DNA of 64,000 nucleotides from contig NZ_VJYI01000015.1 in assembly GCF_008065375.1 (NCBI RefSeq), positions 62,001 to 126,000 on the forward strand. The letters run 5' to 3'. Below are positions 8,168 through 16,998 of the stretch, one piece after another. The notes beneath the pieces were generated by a model. That model worked only from the letters and a program-made list of their open reading frames with translations. It searched no databases and was not told the DNA's origin. The stretch's first letter is position 1. Every line of letters begins with the position of its first letter. The position numbers were made by a program, and so were the translations under genes. This DNA is from Nonomuraea sp. SYSU D8015 (lineage in GTDB: Bacteria; Actinomycetota; Actinomycetes; Streptosporangiales; Streptosporangiaceae).

Positions 8168-9120
8168 GGCCGGATCTCCCCTTCGATCGCGCCGAAGATG
8201 ACGACCTCGTCGCCGGGGCGGACGGTGCGGATGCGGCGCACCCACAGCACGATGCCGTCCTGCGGGGCGCGGACCTCCTCCAGGGGGGCGCCGTAGTGGT
8301 CGACGATCCGGGCGATGAGGTCGCCCTGCTTGCACTCCTCGCCGGGCTCGGCATGGGCGAGGAAGAAGCCGCCGGCGGCCGAGCGGGCGAAGGTGCCGCT
8401 GACCTCCGTGTACGAGCCGAGCAGCTCCGCCTCGCCGTCGATCATGCCGAGGTGCCGCATGACGTTGCGGACCGAGCGCACGTGCTGGGTGACCGTCTCC
8501 TCGCGGTAGGTGCCGCCGCCGGCCTCGATGGTGACGGCGGGCTTGCCGGCCGCGAGAGCGGGGTGGCGGACCGTACCGCCCCACTTGCCGCCCTTCCAGA
8601 CCAGCTCGTGCCCGGCGGCGAGGGCGAGGTCCGTCGCGAGGTCCTCGTAGCCGCCCTGGAGGATGACGAGCGGGGCGATCTCGCCGTAGGCGCCGCCGGT
8701 GTGCAGGTCGACCAGGGCGTCGACGGCCGGGATGACCTGCTCGACGAAGGTGGCGGCCAGCCGCTGCGAGTAGGAGCCCTCCGCGTCGCCCGGGAAGATG
8801 CGGTTGAGATTGAGGTGGTCGAGGCCGCTGGCGCGGGCGGCCGCCTCGAAGGCAGGGGTGTTCATGCAGGGAATGCCGACGAGCGTGCCGCGCAGTGTGG
8901 CCGGGTCGGTCTCGGCGAGGACGCGGCGGACGGCCTCCTGGCCGTCGTACTCGTCGCCGTGCACGCCCGCGTCCACGCACAGGACGGGGCCGTCCTGTGC
9001 GCCGTTGACGATGATCAGGGGGATGCCGAGCTCGACGCCGTAGGTGCTGACGCCGACCTGGATCAGCCCCTGGGCCCGCTCGCCGGGCGCGCAACTGAGG
9101 GTGCCGATGGTGTAGGTCAT
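8164..9120 (-). CDS. AstE/AspA-family zinc deacylase (first copy)
   Basis: A 318-residue member of the succinylglutamate desuccinylase/aspartoacylase family (PF04952, carboxypeptidase-like). Zn ligands are in DAGVHGDEYDGQ (H-x-x-E) and VDLHTGGAYGE; NRIFPGD and TIEAGG are further family motifs. A C-terminal beta-barrel follows (residues ~240-318). Relatives remove an N-acyl group, as in N-acetyl-diaminobutyrate deacetylation by DoeB of ectoine breakdown. The start overlaps the aminotransferase stop by 4 bases. A second member of this family lies at 14666-15631 in the same operon, suggesting one of them hydrolyses an N-acylated diamine or amino acid. Ectoine hydrolase DoeA is absent here, so ectoine is not the obvious substrate. 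Confidence 0.85.
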   Translation of the reverse strand: MTYTIGTLSCAPGERAQGLIQVGVSTYGVELGIPLIIVNGAQDGPVLCVDAGVHGDEYDGQEAVRRVLAETDPATLRGTLVGIPCMNTPAFEAAARASGLDHLNLNRIFPGDAEGSYSQRLAATFVEQVIPAVDALVDLHTGGAYGEIAPLVILQGGYEDLATDLALAAGHELVWKGGKWGGTVRHPALAAGKPAVTIEAGGGTYREETVTQHVRSVRNVMRHLGMIDGEAELLGSYTEVSGTFARSAAGGFFLAHAEPGEECKQGDLIARIVDHYGAPLEEVRAPQDGIVLWVRRIRTVRPGDEVVIFGAIEGEIRP

Positions 9121-10502
9121 GGATTCTGCCTTTCGGGGGAGACGAGCCGCTCGGACGCCTCGTCGAGCGTGGCGGCGATGATGTCGGCGATCCGGTCGAG
9201 CAGGTCGCCGTCGGCGATCAGGGGCGGGGCGATCTGCAGCAGGGGGGCGGTCCGGTCGTAGAGGCGGGCCAGCAGGCCGGCCTCGCGCAGCCGGCGTGGG
9301 ATGAGGTCGCGGACGAGCGCGGCCCGCGCGGCCTCGCTGAACGCGCCGTCCTCCCCGTCGCCGGCCAGCTCGACGGCGTAGAAATAGCCCGCGCCGCGTA
9401 CGTCGGCCACGATCGGCAGGGCGCCCAGCGCGACCATCCGCTTGGCCAGATGCTCCTGGTGGGCGCGGACGTTGCCCAGGACGTCGTCGCGTTCCATGAT
9501 CTCGATGGTGCGCAGCGCGATGGCGGCGCACAGCGGGTGCCCGGAGAAGGTGTAGCCGTGGTTGAGCACCTCGCCGGGCCGGTTCAGCACCTCGGCGACG
9601 CGGGCGCCGACCATGGTGGCGCCCATCGGGGCGTATCCGGCGGTGAGGCCCTTGGCCAGGGTGATGAGGTCGGGCCGGGCGCCGTAGCGGTCGCCGCCGA
9701 ACCACTCGCCGAGCCGGCCGAACCCCGTGATCACCTCGTCGGCGACGAGCAGGAAGCCGTACCGGTCGGCCAGGCGGCGCAGCCCCTCCCAGTAGCCCTC
9801 GGGCGGGGTGATGCAGCCACCGCGGTTCTGCACCGGCTCCGCGATGAGCATCGCGACGGTCTCCGGGCCTTCCGCCAGGATCGCGGCCTCCGCGTCCGCC
9901 AGCAGCCAGGCGGTGAACGCGGCGTCGTCCAGCGGCTCCGGCAGCAGGCCGCGGTTGGTGTTGGCGACGAACGTGGTCGGCACGGCGGGGGCGCCGTACG
10001 GCTCCGTGAGTCCGGGGTCGTCGGTGAACGACAGTGCGCCCAGGGTGAGCCCGTGGTAGGCGCCGCGCCTGGCCAGCGCCTTGGTCCGGCCGGGCTCGCC
10101 GCGCAGCACGTGGTAGCGGCGCACGATCTTCCAGGCGGTTTCGACGGCTTCGGCGCCGCCGCTGCTGAAGAACGCGTGCTCCATCCCGTCGGGGGCGAGA
10201 CAGGCGAGCCGCCGGGCCAGTTTCAGGGCGGCCGGGTGCGCGGAGGCCGACCACAGGGGGCTGTAGGACAGCTCGCGCAGCTGCTGCCGGGCCGCTTCGG
10301 CGACCTCCTCGGCGTAGCCGTAGCCGAGCTGGGCGCAGTAGAGCCCGGACAGGCCGTCGATGTAGCGGTGGCCGGCCGAGTCGTGCACGTACGGCCCGTC
10401 GCAATGGGTCACCACGAACAACTTCTCGCCGGCCGCGCCGAGCGAGCCGTTCGCGGTCATGTTGAGCAGCAGGTGCCTCTCGGCTGTCCGCGTGGCGTTC
10501 AC
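9117..10502 (-). CDS. Class III omega-aminotransferase (SpuC-like)
   Basis: A 461-residue PLP-dependent fold-type I aminotransferase. The PLP Lys lies in ITLAKGLTAGYAPMGA, the cofactor-binding Asp in LLVADEVITGFGRLG, and the substrate/cofactor region in FFSSGGAEAVETAWKI. Length and wording match pyruvate-dependent diamine or beta-alanine transaminases such as putrescine-pyruvate aminotransferase. The GTG at 10502 overlaps the permease stop (GTGA). It would convert a terminal amine to an aldehyde, which the adjacent dehydrogenase can oxidise. Confidence 0.88.
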   Translation of the reverse strand: MNATRTAERHLLLNMTANGSLGAAGEKLFVVTHCDGPYVHDSAGHRYIDGLSGLYCAQLGYGYAEEVAEAARQQLRELSYSPLWSASAHPAALKLARRLACLAPDGMEHAFFSSGGAEAVETAWKIVRRYHVLRGEPGRTKALARRGAYHGLTLGALSFTDDPGLTEPYGAPAVPTTFVANTNRGLLPEPLDDAAFTAWLLADAEAAILAEGPETVAMLIAEPVQNRGGCITPPEGYWEGLRRLADRYGFLLVADEVITGFGRLGEWFGGDRYGARPDLITLAKGLTAGYAPMGATMVGARVAEVLNRPGEVLNHGYTFSGHPLCAAIALRTIEIMERDDVLGNVRAHQEHLAKRMVALGALPIVADVRGAGYFYAVELAGDGEDGAFSEAARAALVRDLIPRRLREAGLLARLYDRTAPLLQIAPPLIADGDLLDRIADIIAATLDEASERLVSPERQNP

Positions 10503-11365
10503 GGCGTCTCCTTGCCTGGAGCGCCGAGGGCCGTGGCGGTCTCGACCGACAGCAGGGCGTTCTGTCGGCCGGAGCCGAGCCAGCGCACCAGCCCGACCAG
10601 CACCAGGGCCAGGATCGCGAAGGCGATCAGCAGCGCGCTGACCGCGGTCACGCTGGGATCGATGTCGAACATCAAGGAGTTGTAGATCTGCACCGGCAGC
10701 GTCAGGGTGCCGACGGAGGACAGGAACTGCGAGACGTAGAAATCATCGAAACTGGTGATGAAGGAGAAGATCGCCGCCGCGACCATCCCCGGCGCGGCCA
10801 GGGGCAAGGTGATCCGCCGGGCGATCGTCAGGCGGCCCGCTCCCATGCTCGCCGCGGCGTCCTCCAGGCGTTCGTCGATCCCGCGCAGCGTCGCGATGAG
10901 GATCATCACCGCGATCGGCGAGGCCATCACGGTGTGCCCCAGGGCGATCGCCAGCGGGCTGCCCAGCATCGAGGCGGGCTCGAAGAGCAGGAACAGCCCC
11001 AGCGCGGTGACGATGTGCGGGATGATCAGCGGCCCCAGGACCAGGGCGTAGACCGCCGAGCGCAGCGGCAGTTCGCTGCGGGTCAGCGCGGTCGCCGCGG
11101 TCACGCCGAGGATCAGTGAGAACACGGTGCTGAGCGAGGCGATCACAGCGCTCAGCGACAGCGCGCCCGGCCATTTGCTGCCGTCGGCGAACAGCGCCTG
11201 GTACCAGCCGAGCGAGAAGGAGTCCGGCGGGAAGGATGCGAAGGCGCTTTTGCTGAAGGAGGTGATGACGATCACGACGATCGGCAGCGCCAGGAACAGC
11301 AGGATGACGGTGGCGAACGCGGTCAGCGCGATCCGCCCGGCCAGGGTGCTGCGCAGTCCGATCAT
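10499..11365 (-). CDS. potC: Polyamine-type ABC permease, PotC-like
   Basis: A 288-residue inner-membrane permease with about six membrane segments, beginning ALTAFATVILLFLALPIVVIV. The cytoplasmic EAA loop, which docks on the ATPase, reads DAAASMGAGRLTIARRITLP. It shows strong PotC/YdcV character. Its ATG overlaps the PotB-like stop by 4 bases. With PotB, PotA and PotD it forms a complete importer for a spermidine/putrescine-like cation or related amine. Confidence 0.9.
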   Translation of the reverse strand: MIGLRSTLAGRIALTAFATVILLFLALPIVVIVITSFSKSAFASFPPDSFSLGWYQALFADGSKWPGALSLSAVIASLSTVFSLILGVTAATALTRSELPLRSAVYALVLGPLIIPHIVTALGLFLLFEPASMLGSPLAIALGHTVMASPIAVMILIATLRGIDERLEDAAASMGAGRLTIARRITLPLAAPGMVAAAIFSFITSFDDFYVSQFLSSVGTLTLPVQIYNSLMFDIDPSVTAVSALLIAFAILALVLVGLVRWLGSGRQNALLSVETATALGAPGKETP

Positions 11366-12252
11366 GACGCGCTCCTCTTCTTGGCCTCGCCGAGGGAGCT
11401 GACGAGCTTGACCAAAAGCAGCCCGGCGAAGGTGAGCAGCAGCAGGATGACGCCCTCGGCGGCCGCGCCGTTCCACTGGTTCTGCTTCATCACCTGCTGG
11501 TTGATGAGGGAGGCGATCATCGTCTGGTTGGGGCCGCCCATCAGGGCCGGGGTGATGTAGTAGCCGAGCGCGAGGATGAAGCTGAGCAGCCCGGCGGTGG
11601 CCAGTCCGGGAGCCACCAGCGGGAGGTAGACCCGGCGGAAGATGACCAGGCGTCCGGCGCCCATGCTGGCCGCGGCGGCGAGCAGTCTGCGGTCCACGCC
11701 GCGCATCACGCCGTACAGCAGCAGCACGGTGTAGGGCAGCATCATCGCGGTGGTGCCGATGACCACGCCGATCTCGTTGTAGAGCAGCTGGTACGGCGCG
11801 CCGGGCACCCCCAGGCCGGCCAGCAGCTGGTTGACCAGGCCCTTGTCGCCGAGCATGATGATCCATCCGTAGGTGCGCACCAGGGCGCTGATGAAGTGCG
11901 GGACGACGACGATCAGCATGGCCAGGGCGGCCGGCAGGGGCCGCAGCCGGGAGATCGCGTTGGCCAGCAGGAACCCGATGACCAGGCTGAACAGCGCCGT
12001 CTCGGCGGCGATGCGCAGCGTGGTGAACAGCACCGACAGGTTCACGCCGGTCAGCGCGTCGGCGTACCAGTGCAGCGTCAGGGATCCGTCCAGGTCCTGC
12101 ACGCTGAGCAGCAGCGTGCTGAAGATCGGGTAGACGAACAGCGCCAGCAGGTAGGCCACGGCGGGCAGGGCGTACAGGATGCCGATCCGGGTCCGGCGGG
12201 AGGCCAGCAGCCGGCGGGGGCGGGCGGGGACGCCGGCGAGGGTGGCGGCCAT
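11362..12252 (-). CDS. potB: Polyamine-type ABC permease, PotB-like
   Basis: A 296-residue permease. The first membrane helix is ILYALPAVAYLLALFVYPIF, and the EAA loop reads AAAASMGAGRLVIFRRVYLP. The first periplasmic loop and the GGPNQTMIASLI stretch are typical of PotB/YdcU. The ATG at 12252 lies 3 bases after the PotA stop. It pairs with the PotC-like protein as the heterodimeric channel. Confidence 0.9.
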   Translation of the reverse strand: MAATLAGVPARPRRLLASRRTRIGILYALPAVAYLLALFVYPIFSTLLLSVQDLDGSLTLHWYADALTGVNLSVLFTTLRIAAETALFSLVIGFLLANAISRLRPLPAALAMLIVVVPHFISALVRTYGWIIMLGDKGLVNQLLAGLGVPGAPYQLLYNEIGVVIGTTAMMLPYTVLLLYGVMRGVDRRLLAAAASMGAGRLVIFRRVYLPLVAPGLATAGLLSFILALGYYITPALMGGPNQTMIASLINQQVMKQNQWNGAAAEGVILLLLTFAGLLLVKLVSSLGEAKKRSAS

Positions 12253-12255
12253 CGC

Positions 12256-13479
12256 TCACCTGCCCTGTTCGCCGGGGAAGAGGTTGACGTCGTCGGGGTC
12301 GGCGCAGATGCCGACCCGCTCGCCGGTGACCGGTCCGCGACCCGCCGGTACTTCCAGGCGCAGCAGCGGGGCGCCCCGGCCGGTGTCCCGGCCGGTGTCA
12401 CGGCCGGTGTCACGGCCGGTGTCACGGCTGGTGTCACGGCTGGTGTCCCGGCTGGTGTCCCGGCTGTCGATGCGCACGCCGGCCCGCACCACACTGCCCA
12501 CGTACGTCGCGGTCTCCACCGTGCCGGTGCAAAAACCGTCATCCGGTGGGCACACCCGCAGCCGGCCCGGCTGGACGGCGACCGTGACCGCGACACCGGC
12601 GGCCAGGTCGTGGCGGCGGGTCTTCAGCAGGCCGCCGCTGTGGTCCAGGCGGACCAGGGTGTGCGCGTCGCTCTGCTGCTCCACGCGGCCGGGCAGGAAG
12701 TTGGCCGCGCCCAGGAAGTCCGCGACGAAGGCCGTCTTGGGCCGCTCGAACAGCTCCCGGGGCGTGTCGAACTGCTCGATCCTGCCGTTGCGCATCACCG
12801 CGATGCGGTCGGACAGGACCAGCGCCTCCTCCTGGTCGTGGGTGACGTAGATGACGGTCAGGCCGAGCTCCTGCTGGATGGTCTTGATCTCGACCTGGAG
12901 CTGGTCGCGCAGCTTCTTGTCCAGGGCGCCGAGGGGCTCGTCCATGAGGATGACCGGCGGCCGGTAGACCAGCGCCCGGCACAGGGCCACCCGCTGCTGC
13001 TGCCCGCCGGACAGCTCACGCGGCCGGCGGCCGGCGAAGCCCGACAGGCCCGCCATCTCCAGCGTCTGCCCGACCCGCCGCCGGATCTCCTCCTTCGGCA
13101 CGCCGCGCAGCTGCAGCGGGAAGGCGACGTTCTCGCCGACGGTCATGTGCGGGAAGAGGAGGTACTGCTGGAAGACGAAACCGAGGTTGCGCTTTTGCGG
13201 GGCCAGCCGGGTCACATCGCGGCCCCCGACGGTGATGGTGCCGGAATCCGGCTCGCAGAAACCGGCGATCATCATCAGCGTCGTGGTCTTGCCCGACCCG
13301 GAGGCGCCGAGGAAGGTGACGAACTCCCCGGCGGCGATCTCCATGGACGCCTCGTCGACGGCGACGGCGTCGCCGTACGTCTTGCGCAGGGCCACCACCG
13401 ACAGCGCTTTGCCGGTCGAGGCGGCCGGCTTGGCGCCGGCCACTCCAACGGATGGTGTGGACACACCGAACTCAGCCAC
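12256..13479 (-). CDS. potA: Polyamine-type ABC ATPase, PotA-like, with repeat insert
   Basis: A 407-residue ATP-binding subunit. Walker A is GASGSGKTT, the Q-loop FVFQQYLLFPHMTV, the signature LSGGQQQRV, Walker B VILMDEPLGALD, and the H-loop VIYVTHDQEEAL. The C-terminal TOBE domain begins near residue 280. Inside the TOBE domain is a run of (SRDT)4(GRDT)3, encoded by a 12-base tandem repeat, that I do not know from other PotA proteins. It makes the protein longer than the usual ~360-380 residues. The GTG start at 13479 overlaps the PotD stop by 8 bases. Confidence 0.92.
   Translation of the reverse strand: MAEFGVSTPSVGVAGAKPAASTGKALSVVALRKTYGDAVAVDEASMEIAAGEFVTFLGASGSGKTTTLMMIAGFCEPDSGTITVGGRDVTRLAPQKRNLGFVFQQYLLFPHMTVGENVAFPLQLRGVPKEEIRRRVGQTLEMAGLSGFAGRRPRELSGGQQQRVALCRALVYRPPVILMDEPLGALDKKLRDQLQVEIKTIQQELGLTVIYVTHDQEEALVLSDRIAVMRNGRIEQFDTPRELFERPKTAFVADFLGAANFLPGRVEQQSDAHTLVRLDHSGGLLKTRRHDLAAGVAVTVAVQPGRLRVCPPDDGFCTGTVETATYVGSVVRAGVRIDSRDTSRDTSRDTSRDTGRDTGRDTGRDTGRGAPLLRLEVPAGRGPVTGERVGICADPDDVNLFPGEQGR
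12377..12466. repeat. 12-bp minisatellite inside potA
   Basis: Seven tandem copies of a 12-base unit (consensus GGTGTCacGGCc on the plus strand) keep the frame and encode alternating Ser/Gly-Arg-Asp-Thr. Copies differ at two positions, giving an S-type block followed by a G-type block. The unit length is a multiple of three, so copy number can change without frameshift. Confidence 0.9.
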
Positions 13480-14575
13480 GAGCCCACCCCAGCCAGCGCT
13501 TGGTGACCGCCTCTTCGTTCTTCAGCCACCACTCGGTGTCGGCGTCGAAGCCCTTGTCGTAGTACTGCGGCGCGCCGGCCAGGCCGTTGCGCACCTCCTC
13601 GCTGATCTTGTCGTAGGCCAGGGGGGAGGACGGGTTCGTCGGGTAGGTCATGGCCAGGCGGGCCTGGACCTCGGGACGGATCGAGTAGTCGAACAGCTGG
13701 TAGGCGGCGTCCAGGTGGGGTGCGCCCTTGGCGATGGCGTAGCCCTGGAACTGGCGGCGGGCGCCGTTGAGCTGGGCCGCGACCGGCACGCCCTGCTTGA
13801 ACAGGTCGGCAAGGCGGCCGTGCCAGACGGTGGCCATCGTCACCTCCTGGCGGGTGAGCAGCATGCCGGGCAGCGGGCCGCTGTCCCAGAACTTCTTGAC
13901 CTCGCCCCTGATCCGCTCCATCGCCTTGAAGGCGCGGTCCACATCCAGCGGGTACAGCTTGTCCATCGCCACGCCGTCGGCCAGCAACGCGAACTCCAGC
14001 TCCGGCAGGTCGGCGTCCGGGTTACACATCGACCGGCCGCCCTGGAAGGCCTTGGCGTCCCAGAAGTCGGCCCAGGACTCCGGCTTACGCCCGCCGAAGG
14101 CGTCGGTGCGGTAGGCCATGCACTGGGCGTAGAAGTTGACCGCGACGGCGTACTCGGTGATCAGATTCTCGGGCAGCTGGGCGGTCTTGACGTTCTTGAG
14201 CCGATCCAGGTCCAGCTGCTCCAGGGCGTTCTCACGGACGAACTTGGCGTGGTCCATCATCGAGTTGTCGATGAGGTCGACCTGAGGGCGACCCTGCTTG
14301 ATCTGGGCCAGGACCTGGGCGCCGTCGAGGTTGGCGACCTGGACGGTGATGCCGGTCTCCTGGGTGAACGGGTCGTAGATCGCTTTCTTGAGGGCCTCGC
14401 CGTAGGCCCCGCCACTGTTGCGGACGGCCACCGTCTTGCCGCCGCCGGCGCCGCTGCCGCCGCTGGCCGACGAGCTCCGGCTGGTGCCGGTGCCGCAGGC
14501 GGCGAGCGCCGGCAGGGCGGCGAGGGCGGCGGCGCCCCGCAGCAGCGCCCTCCTTCCGATCGGCGAAGTTGTCAT
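13472..14575 (-). CDS. potD: Polyamine-type ABC substrate-binding lipoprotein, PotD-like
   Basis: A 367-residue periplasmic-type binding protein. The N-terminus has a twin-arginine-like stretch (IGRRALLRGAAALAALPAL) ending in the lipobox LAAC, so it is probably exported folded and lipid-anchored. The mature part shows the SBP_bac_8/PotD pattern: FTQETGITVQVAN near the start, then VDLIDNSMMDHAKF, and the late MTYPTNPSSPLAYD. The start at ATG 14575 is supported by GGAGG 7 bases upstream; an in-frame Met further upstream (14605) lacks one. It is the ligand-selecting part of the importer, and its position ahead of PotABC is usual. Confidence 0.9.
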   Translation of the reverse strand: MTTSPIGRRALLRGAAALAALPALAACGTGTSRSSSASGGSGAGGGKTVAVRNSGGAYGEALKKAIYDPFTQETGITVQVANLDGAQVLAQIKQGRPQVDLIDNSMMDHAKFVRENALEQLDLDRLKNVKTAQLPENLITEYAVAVNFYAQCMAYRTDAFGGRKPESWADFWDAKAFQGGRSMCNPDADLPELEFALLADGVAMDKLYPLDVDRAFKAMERIRGEVKKFWDSGPLPGMLLTRQEVTMATVWHGRLADLFKQGVPVAAQLNGARRQFQGYAIAKGAPHLDAAYQLFDYSIRPEVQARLAMTYPTNPSSPLAYDKISEEVRNGLAGAPQYYDKGFDADTEWWLKNEEAVTKRWLGWARG

Positions 14576-14665
14576 GGCGGTACCTCCGGGTGAGTCGTGA
14601 AGCATGGGTTGGGGGATGGTGTCGGGAATGTCAGGCGGGGATGGCGGTGGCGGGCATGCGGCCCG

Positions 14666-15631
14666 TCAGTCGTGCGGGGTGGCGATAGCGGCGAGCTCCG
14701 TGCCGGGGCGGACGGTGAGCCCGTTCATGCCGTAGATGATCTTTCCTGTGGCGGGGGCGGTGACCTTGTGTTCGGCGCCGTCGACGGGGTCGACGATCCG
14801 GCCGATGGTCTGTCCTTCGGTGACCTCGTCGCCGGTGACGGCGTCGGGGTACCACAGACCGGCGGCCGGAGACACGACCTCGCCCGTCCAGACCCACTCG
14901 CGCGGCGTGGCCACCGGCGGGGGGACGGGTCCGTCGAGGGCTCCCAGGTGGTTCAGCAGCCGGTGCAGGGCGTCCAGCAGGGTGCGCACGGTCGCCGGGT
15001 CGCGGTCGCCGCGCTGGCCGGTCTCGATGAGGACCGCCGGGATGCCGAGGCGGTTCGCGGCGGCGTGGCTGTTGCCGCCCTCGGCGGAGCGGCCGAACAC
15101 GACATGCTCGTAGCCGACGGCGTGGGCCATCGCGCGATTCCTGGCGTCGGTGGTTTCGTCGCCGGTCAGGCGGTATCCGACGAAGTCGAGCAGAGTCTGG
15201 TCGATGCCGCCGCTGTGCAGGTCGGCGTAGGCGTCGGCGCCGGGGATGAGGTGCTCGAACAGCCAGGCGGCCATCCGCTCGGTCGGCCCGCCGGCGGGGT
15301 CGCCGGGGAAGACCCGGTTGATGTTGACGCCGTCGAGCGGGGAGACGTTGAGGCGGCCCCCGTAGACGGCGGGCGGGTTGGCGACGGGGCAGATCACGAT
15401 CCGGCCGAGCACGTCGTCGGGCTGGAGCCGGGCCGCGAGCTGGGCGGTGGCGGCGACCCCGGCGAACTCGCCGCCGTGCACCCCGCCGGTGATGACCACG
15501 GTGGGGCCGGGACGGGAGCCGTGGACAAGGATCAGCGGGACCTCGACGGTGGTCGTGCCGAGGTCCACGGTCACGGTGCCGCTGGTCTTGGCGCCAGGTT
15601 CCGCGGTCAGGGTCGCGATGGTCCAGGTCAT
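14666..15631 (-). CDS. AstE/AspA-family zinc deacylase (second copy)
   Basis: A 321-residue paralogue of the 8164-9120 protein. Zn-binding motifs are ITGGVHGGEFAGV (H-x-x-E) and YADLHSGGIDQT; NINRVFPGDP and VLIETGQRGD are shared family motifs. The C-terminal barrel, from about residue 235, ends with APATGKIIYGMNGLTVRPGT. It lies between the SolA-like oxidase (12-base gap) and PotD (90-base gap). The two copies differ around the active site (TGG against SGG after the His; EAGGG against ETGQR), so they may act on different acyl groups or amines. Confidence 0.85.
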   Translation of the reverse strand: MTWTIATLTAEPGAKTSGTVTVDLGTTTVEVPLILVHGSRPGPTVVITGGVHGGEFAGVAATAQLAARLQPDDVLGRIVICPVANPPAVYGGRLNVSPLDGVNINRVFPGDPAGGPTERMAAWLFEHLIPGADAYADLHSGGIDQTLLDFVGYRLTGDETTDARNRAMAHAVGYEHVVFGRSAEGGNSHAAANRLGIPAVLIETGQRGDRDPATVRTLLDALHRLLNHLGALDGPVPPPVATPREWVWTGEVVSPAAGLWYPDAVTGDEVTEGQTIGRIVDPVDGAEHKVTAPATGKIIYGMNGLTVRPGTELAAIATPHD

Positions 15632-15643
15632 GTCACACCTCGT

Positions 15644-16783
15644 TCAGGCGGCCGTGCGGCCGAGGGTCGTCATGAAGTCGATGGGCTGGTCGGTGTGGCC
15701 GTCCAGCGCCAGGTCAGCGGCGATGTCGCCGAAGGCGGGCGAGAGCTTGAAGCCGTGGCCGGAGAACCCGGCGAGCAGGATCACGTTCTCGTTGCCGGCG
15801 CCGGGCAGCGGGCCGACCAGCGGGCGGCTGCTCTCGGTGTAGCCCTCCATGTAGACCGACAGCCGGATCGGGTCCGGGTGCAGGTCCGGCAGGTGGCGGC
15901 GGAGCAGCTCGGTGAAGATCTCCAGTTCCTCCGGCTGGACGACGCGGTCCAGCGCGTTGGGGTCGCCGGCCGGGCGGTGCAGGTCGCGGGAGAGCCCGAT
16001 CTTGACGGAGACGCCGTCCGGGGAGGGCAGGCCGTAGCAGTGCGTGGGCGCCGTACGGATGAAGGCGGGACGCTCCTCGCCGAACCAGGCGTCGGTGGTG
16101 GGCACGTACCAGACGCTGACGAGGCGGCGGATGTCCACCTCCCACGGCAGGCCGGGGAGCAGGTCGTTGACCCAGGGGCCGACGGTGACGACCACCGCGT
16201 CGAAGCGCTCGCTGCCGGAGTCGGTGCTGACCTCGACCCCGCCGCCGACCGGGATGATCTCCCGCACCGGCGTGTAGCGGTGGATGCGGGCGCCCAGCTG
16301 CTCGGCGCGGCGGGCCGCGGTCTGGACCGTCAGCTCGGGCCGGATGAAGCCGGCGCGGCGGTCGAGCACGGCGGCGTCACCGTCCTCCAGGAGGTACTGG
16401 GGGAAGCGCTTGGCCAGCGCCTCGGCCTCCAGCACCTCGTGGTCGAGGTCGTGCTCGGCGATGGACTGGAGGACGGTGGCCATCTGGTGGTGCTCGACCG
16501 GCCCCATCAGCAGGCAGCCGGTCAGGCGGCGCAGCTCGCGGCCGGTCTCCTGCTGGAGCCGCTCCCACAGGGCGTCGGCGTGCTTGAGCAGCGGCACGTA
16601 CCGGGAGTCCTCGAAGTGGGCGCTGCGGAAGATGCGCGTCTCGCCGCCCGCGGCGCTGCGGTCGTGGCCGGGGGCGAAACGATCGAACCCGACGACTTCG
16701 GCTCCGCGGGCGGCCAGCCGCCAGGCGGCCTGGCTGCCCATGGTTCCGACGCCGACGACCGCGACACGCTTCCTGGCTGCCAC
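15644..16783 (-). CDS. Monomeric sarcosine / N-methyl-tryptophan oxidase-like (SolA family)
   Basis: A 379-residue FAD oxidase. The Rossmann site reads RVAVVGVGTMGSQAAWRLAA, followed by GFDRFAPGHDRSAAGGETRI, typical of the MSOX/SolA group. The C-terminal GFSGHGFKLSPAFGDIAADL contains the region where these enzymes bind FAD covalently; the usual attachment Cys is not evident in what I can see, which is unusual if it is a true MSOX. It is the first gene of the 12-gene operon, starting at GTG 16783 with AAAGGAA upstream. It probably oxidises a secondary N-alkyl amine or amino acid, feeding the same pathway. Confidence 0.85.
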   Translation of the reverse strand: MAARKRVAVVGVGTMGSQAAWRLAARGAEVVGFDRFAPGHDRSAAGGETRIFRSAHFEDSRYVPLLKHADALWERLQQETGRELRRLTGCLLMGPVEHHQMATVLQSIAEHDLDHEVLEAEALAKRFPQYLLEDGDAAVLDRRAGFIRPELTVQTAARRAEQLGARIHRYTPVREIIPVGGGVEVSTDSGSERFDAVVVTVGPWVNDLLPGLPWEVDIRRLVSVWYVPTTDAWFGEERPAFIRTAPTHCYGLPSPDGVSVKIGLSRDLHRPAGDPNALDRVVQPEELEIFTELLRRHLPDLHPDPIRLSVYMEGYTESSRPLVGPLPGAGNENVILLAGFSGHGFKLSPAFGDIAADLALDGHTDQPIDFMTTLGRTAA

Positions 16784-16891
16784 TGGGGGTTCCTTTCAAC
16801 GGCTGGGCACCGGGGCGTTGACCGGCACTCCGGGGATGGATTGTGATTCGGGAAGGGCCCGCTCCGTCTGGCGAGCCTCGCATCTGTCGTG

Positions 16892-16902
16892 CCACATTGT
16901 GG
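16892..16902. promoter_or_regulatory. Candidate IclR operator in divergent promoter region
   Basis: CCACATTGTGG is an 11-base palindrome (5+1+5) in the 215-base gap between the divergent SolA-like and IclR genes. A related half (TGGAAC..TGTGC) follows directly. Its position is suitable for an IclR dimer controlling both directions; binding is inferred. Confidence 0.4.
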
Positions 16903-16998
16903 AACGCTGTGCTACTATTCGGCATTATTAAGAGCCGACGGTTTCCCGTCAAGAGGGTGTGTACGTGTGGTTACCTGCTATTTACCTTGGGAGATCTT

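Noticed and set aside
8164..9120. Ectoine degradation locus based on the DoeB-like deacylases
   Set aside because: No ectoine hydrolase (DoeA), EutABC or ectoine transporter signature is present; the importer is of the polyamine type.
12377..12466. Tandem repeat as a possible CRISPR array
   Set aside because: Units are 12 bases without spacers and are translated in frame within potA.
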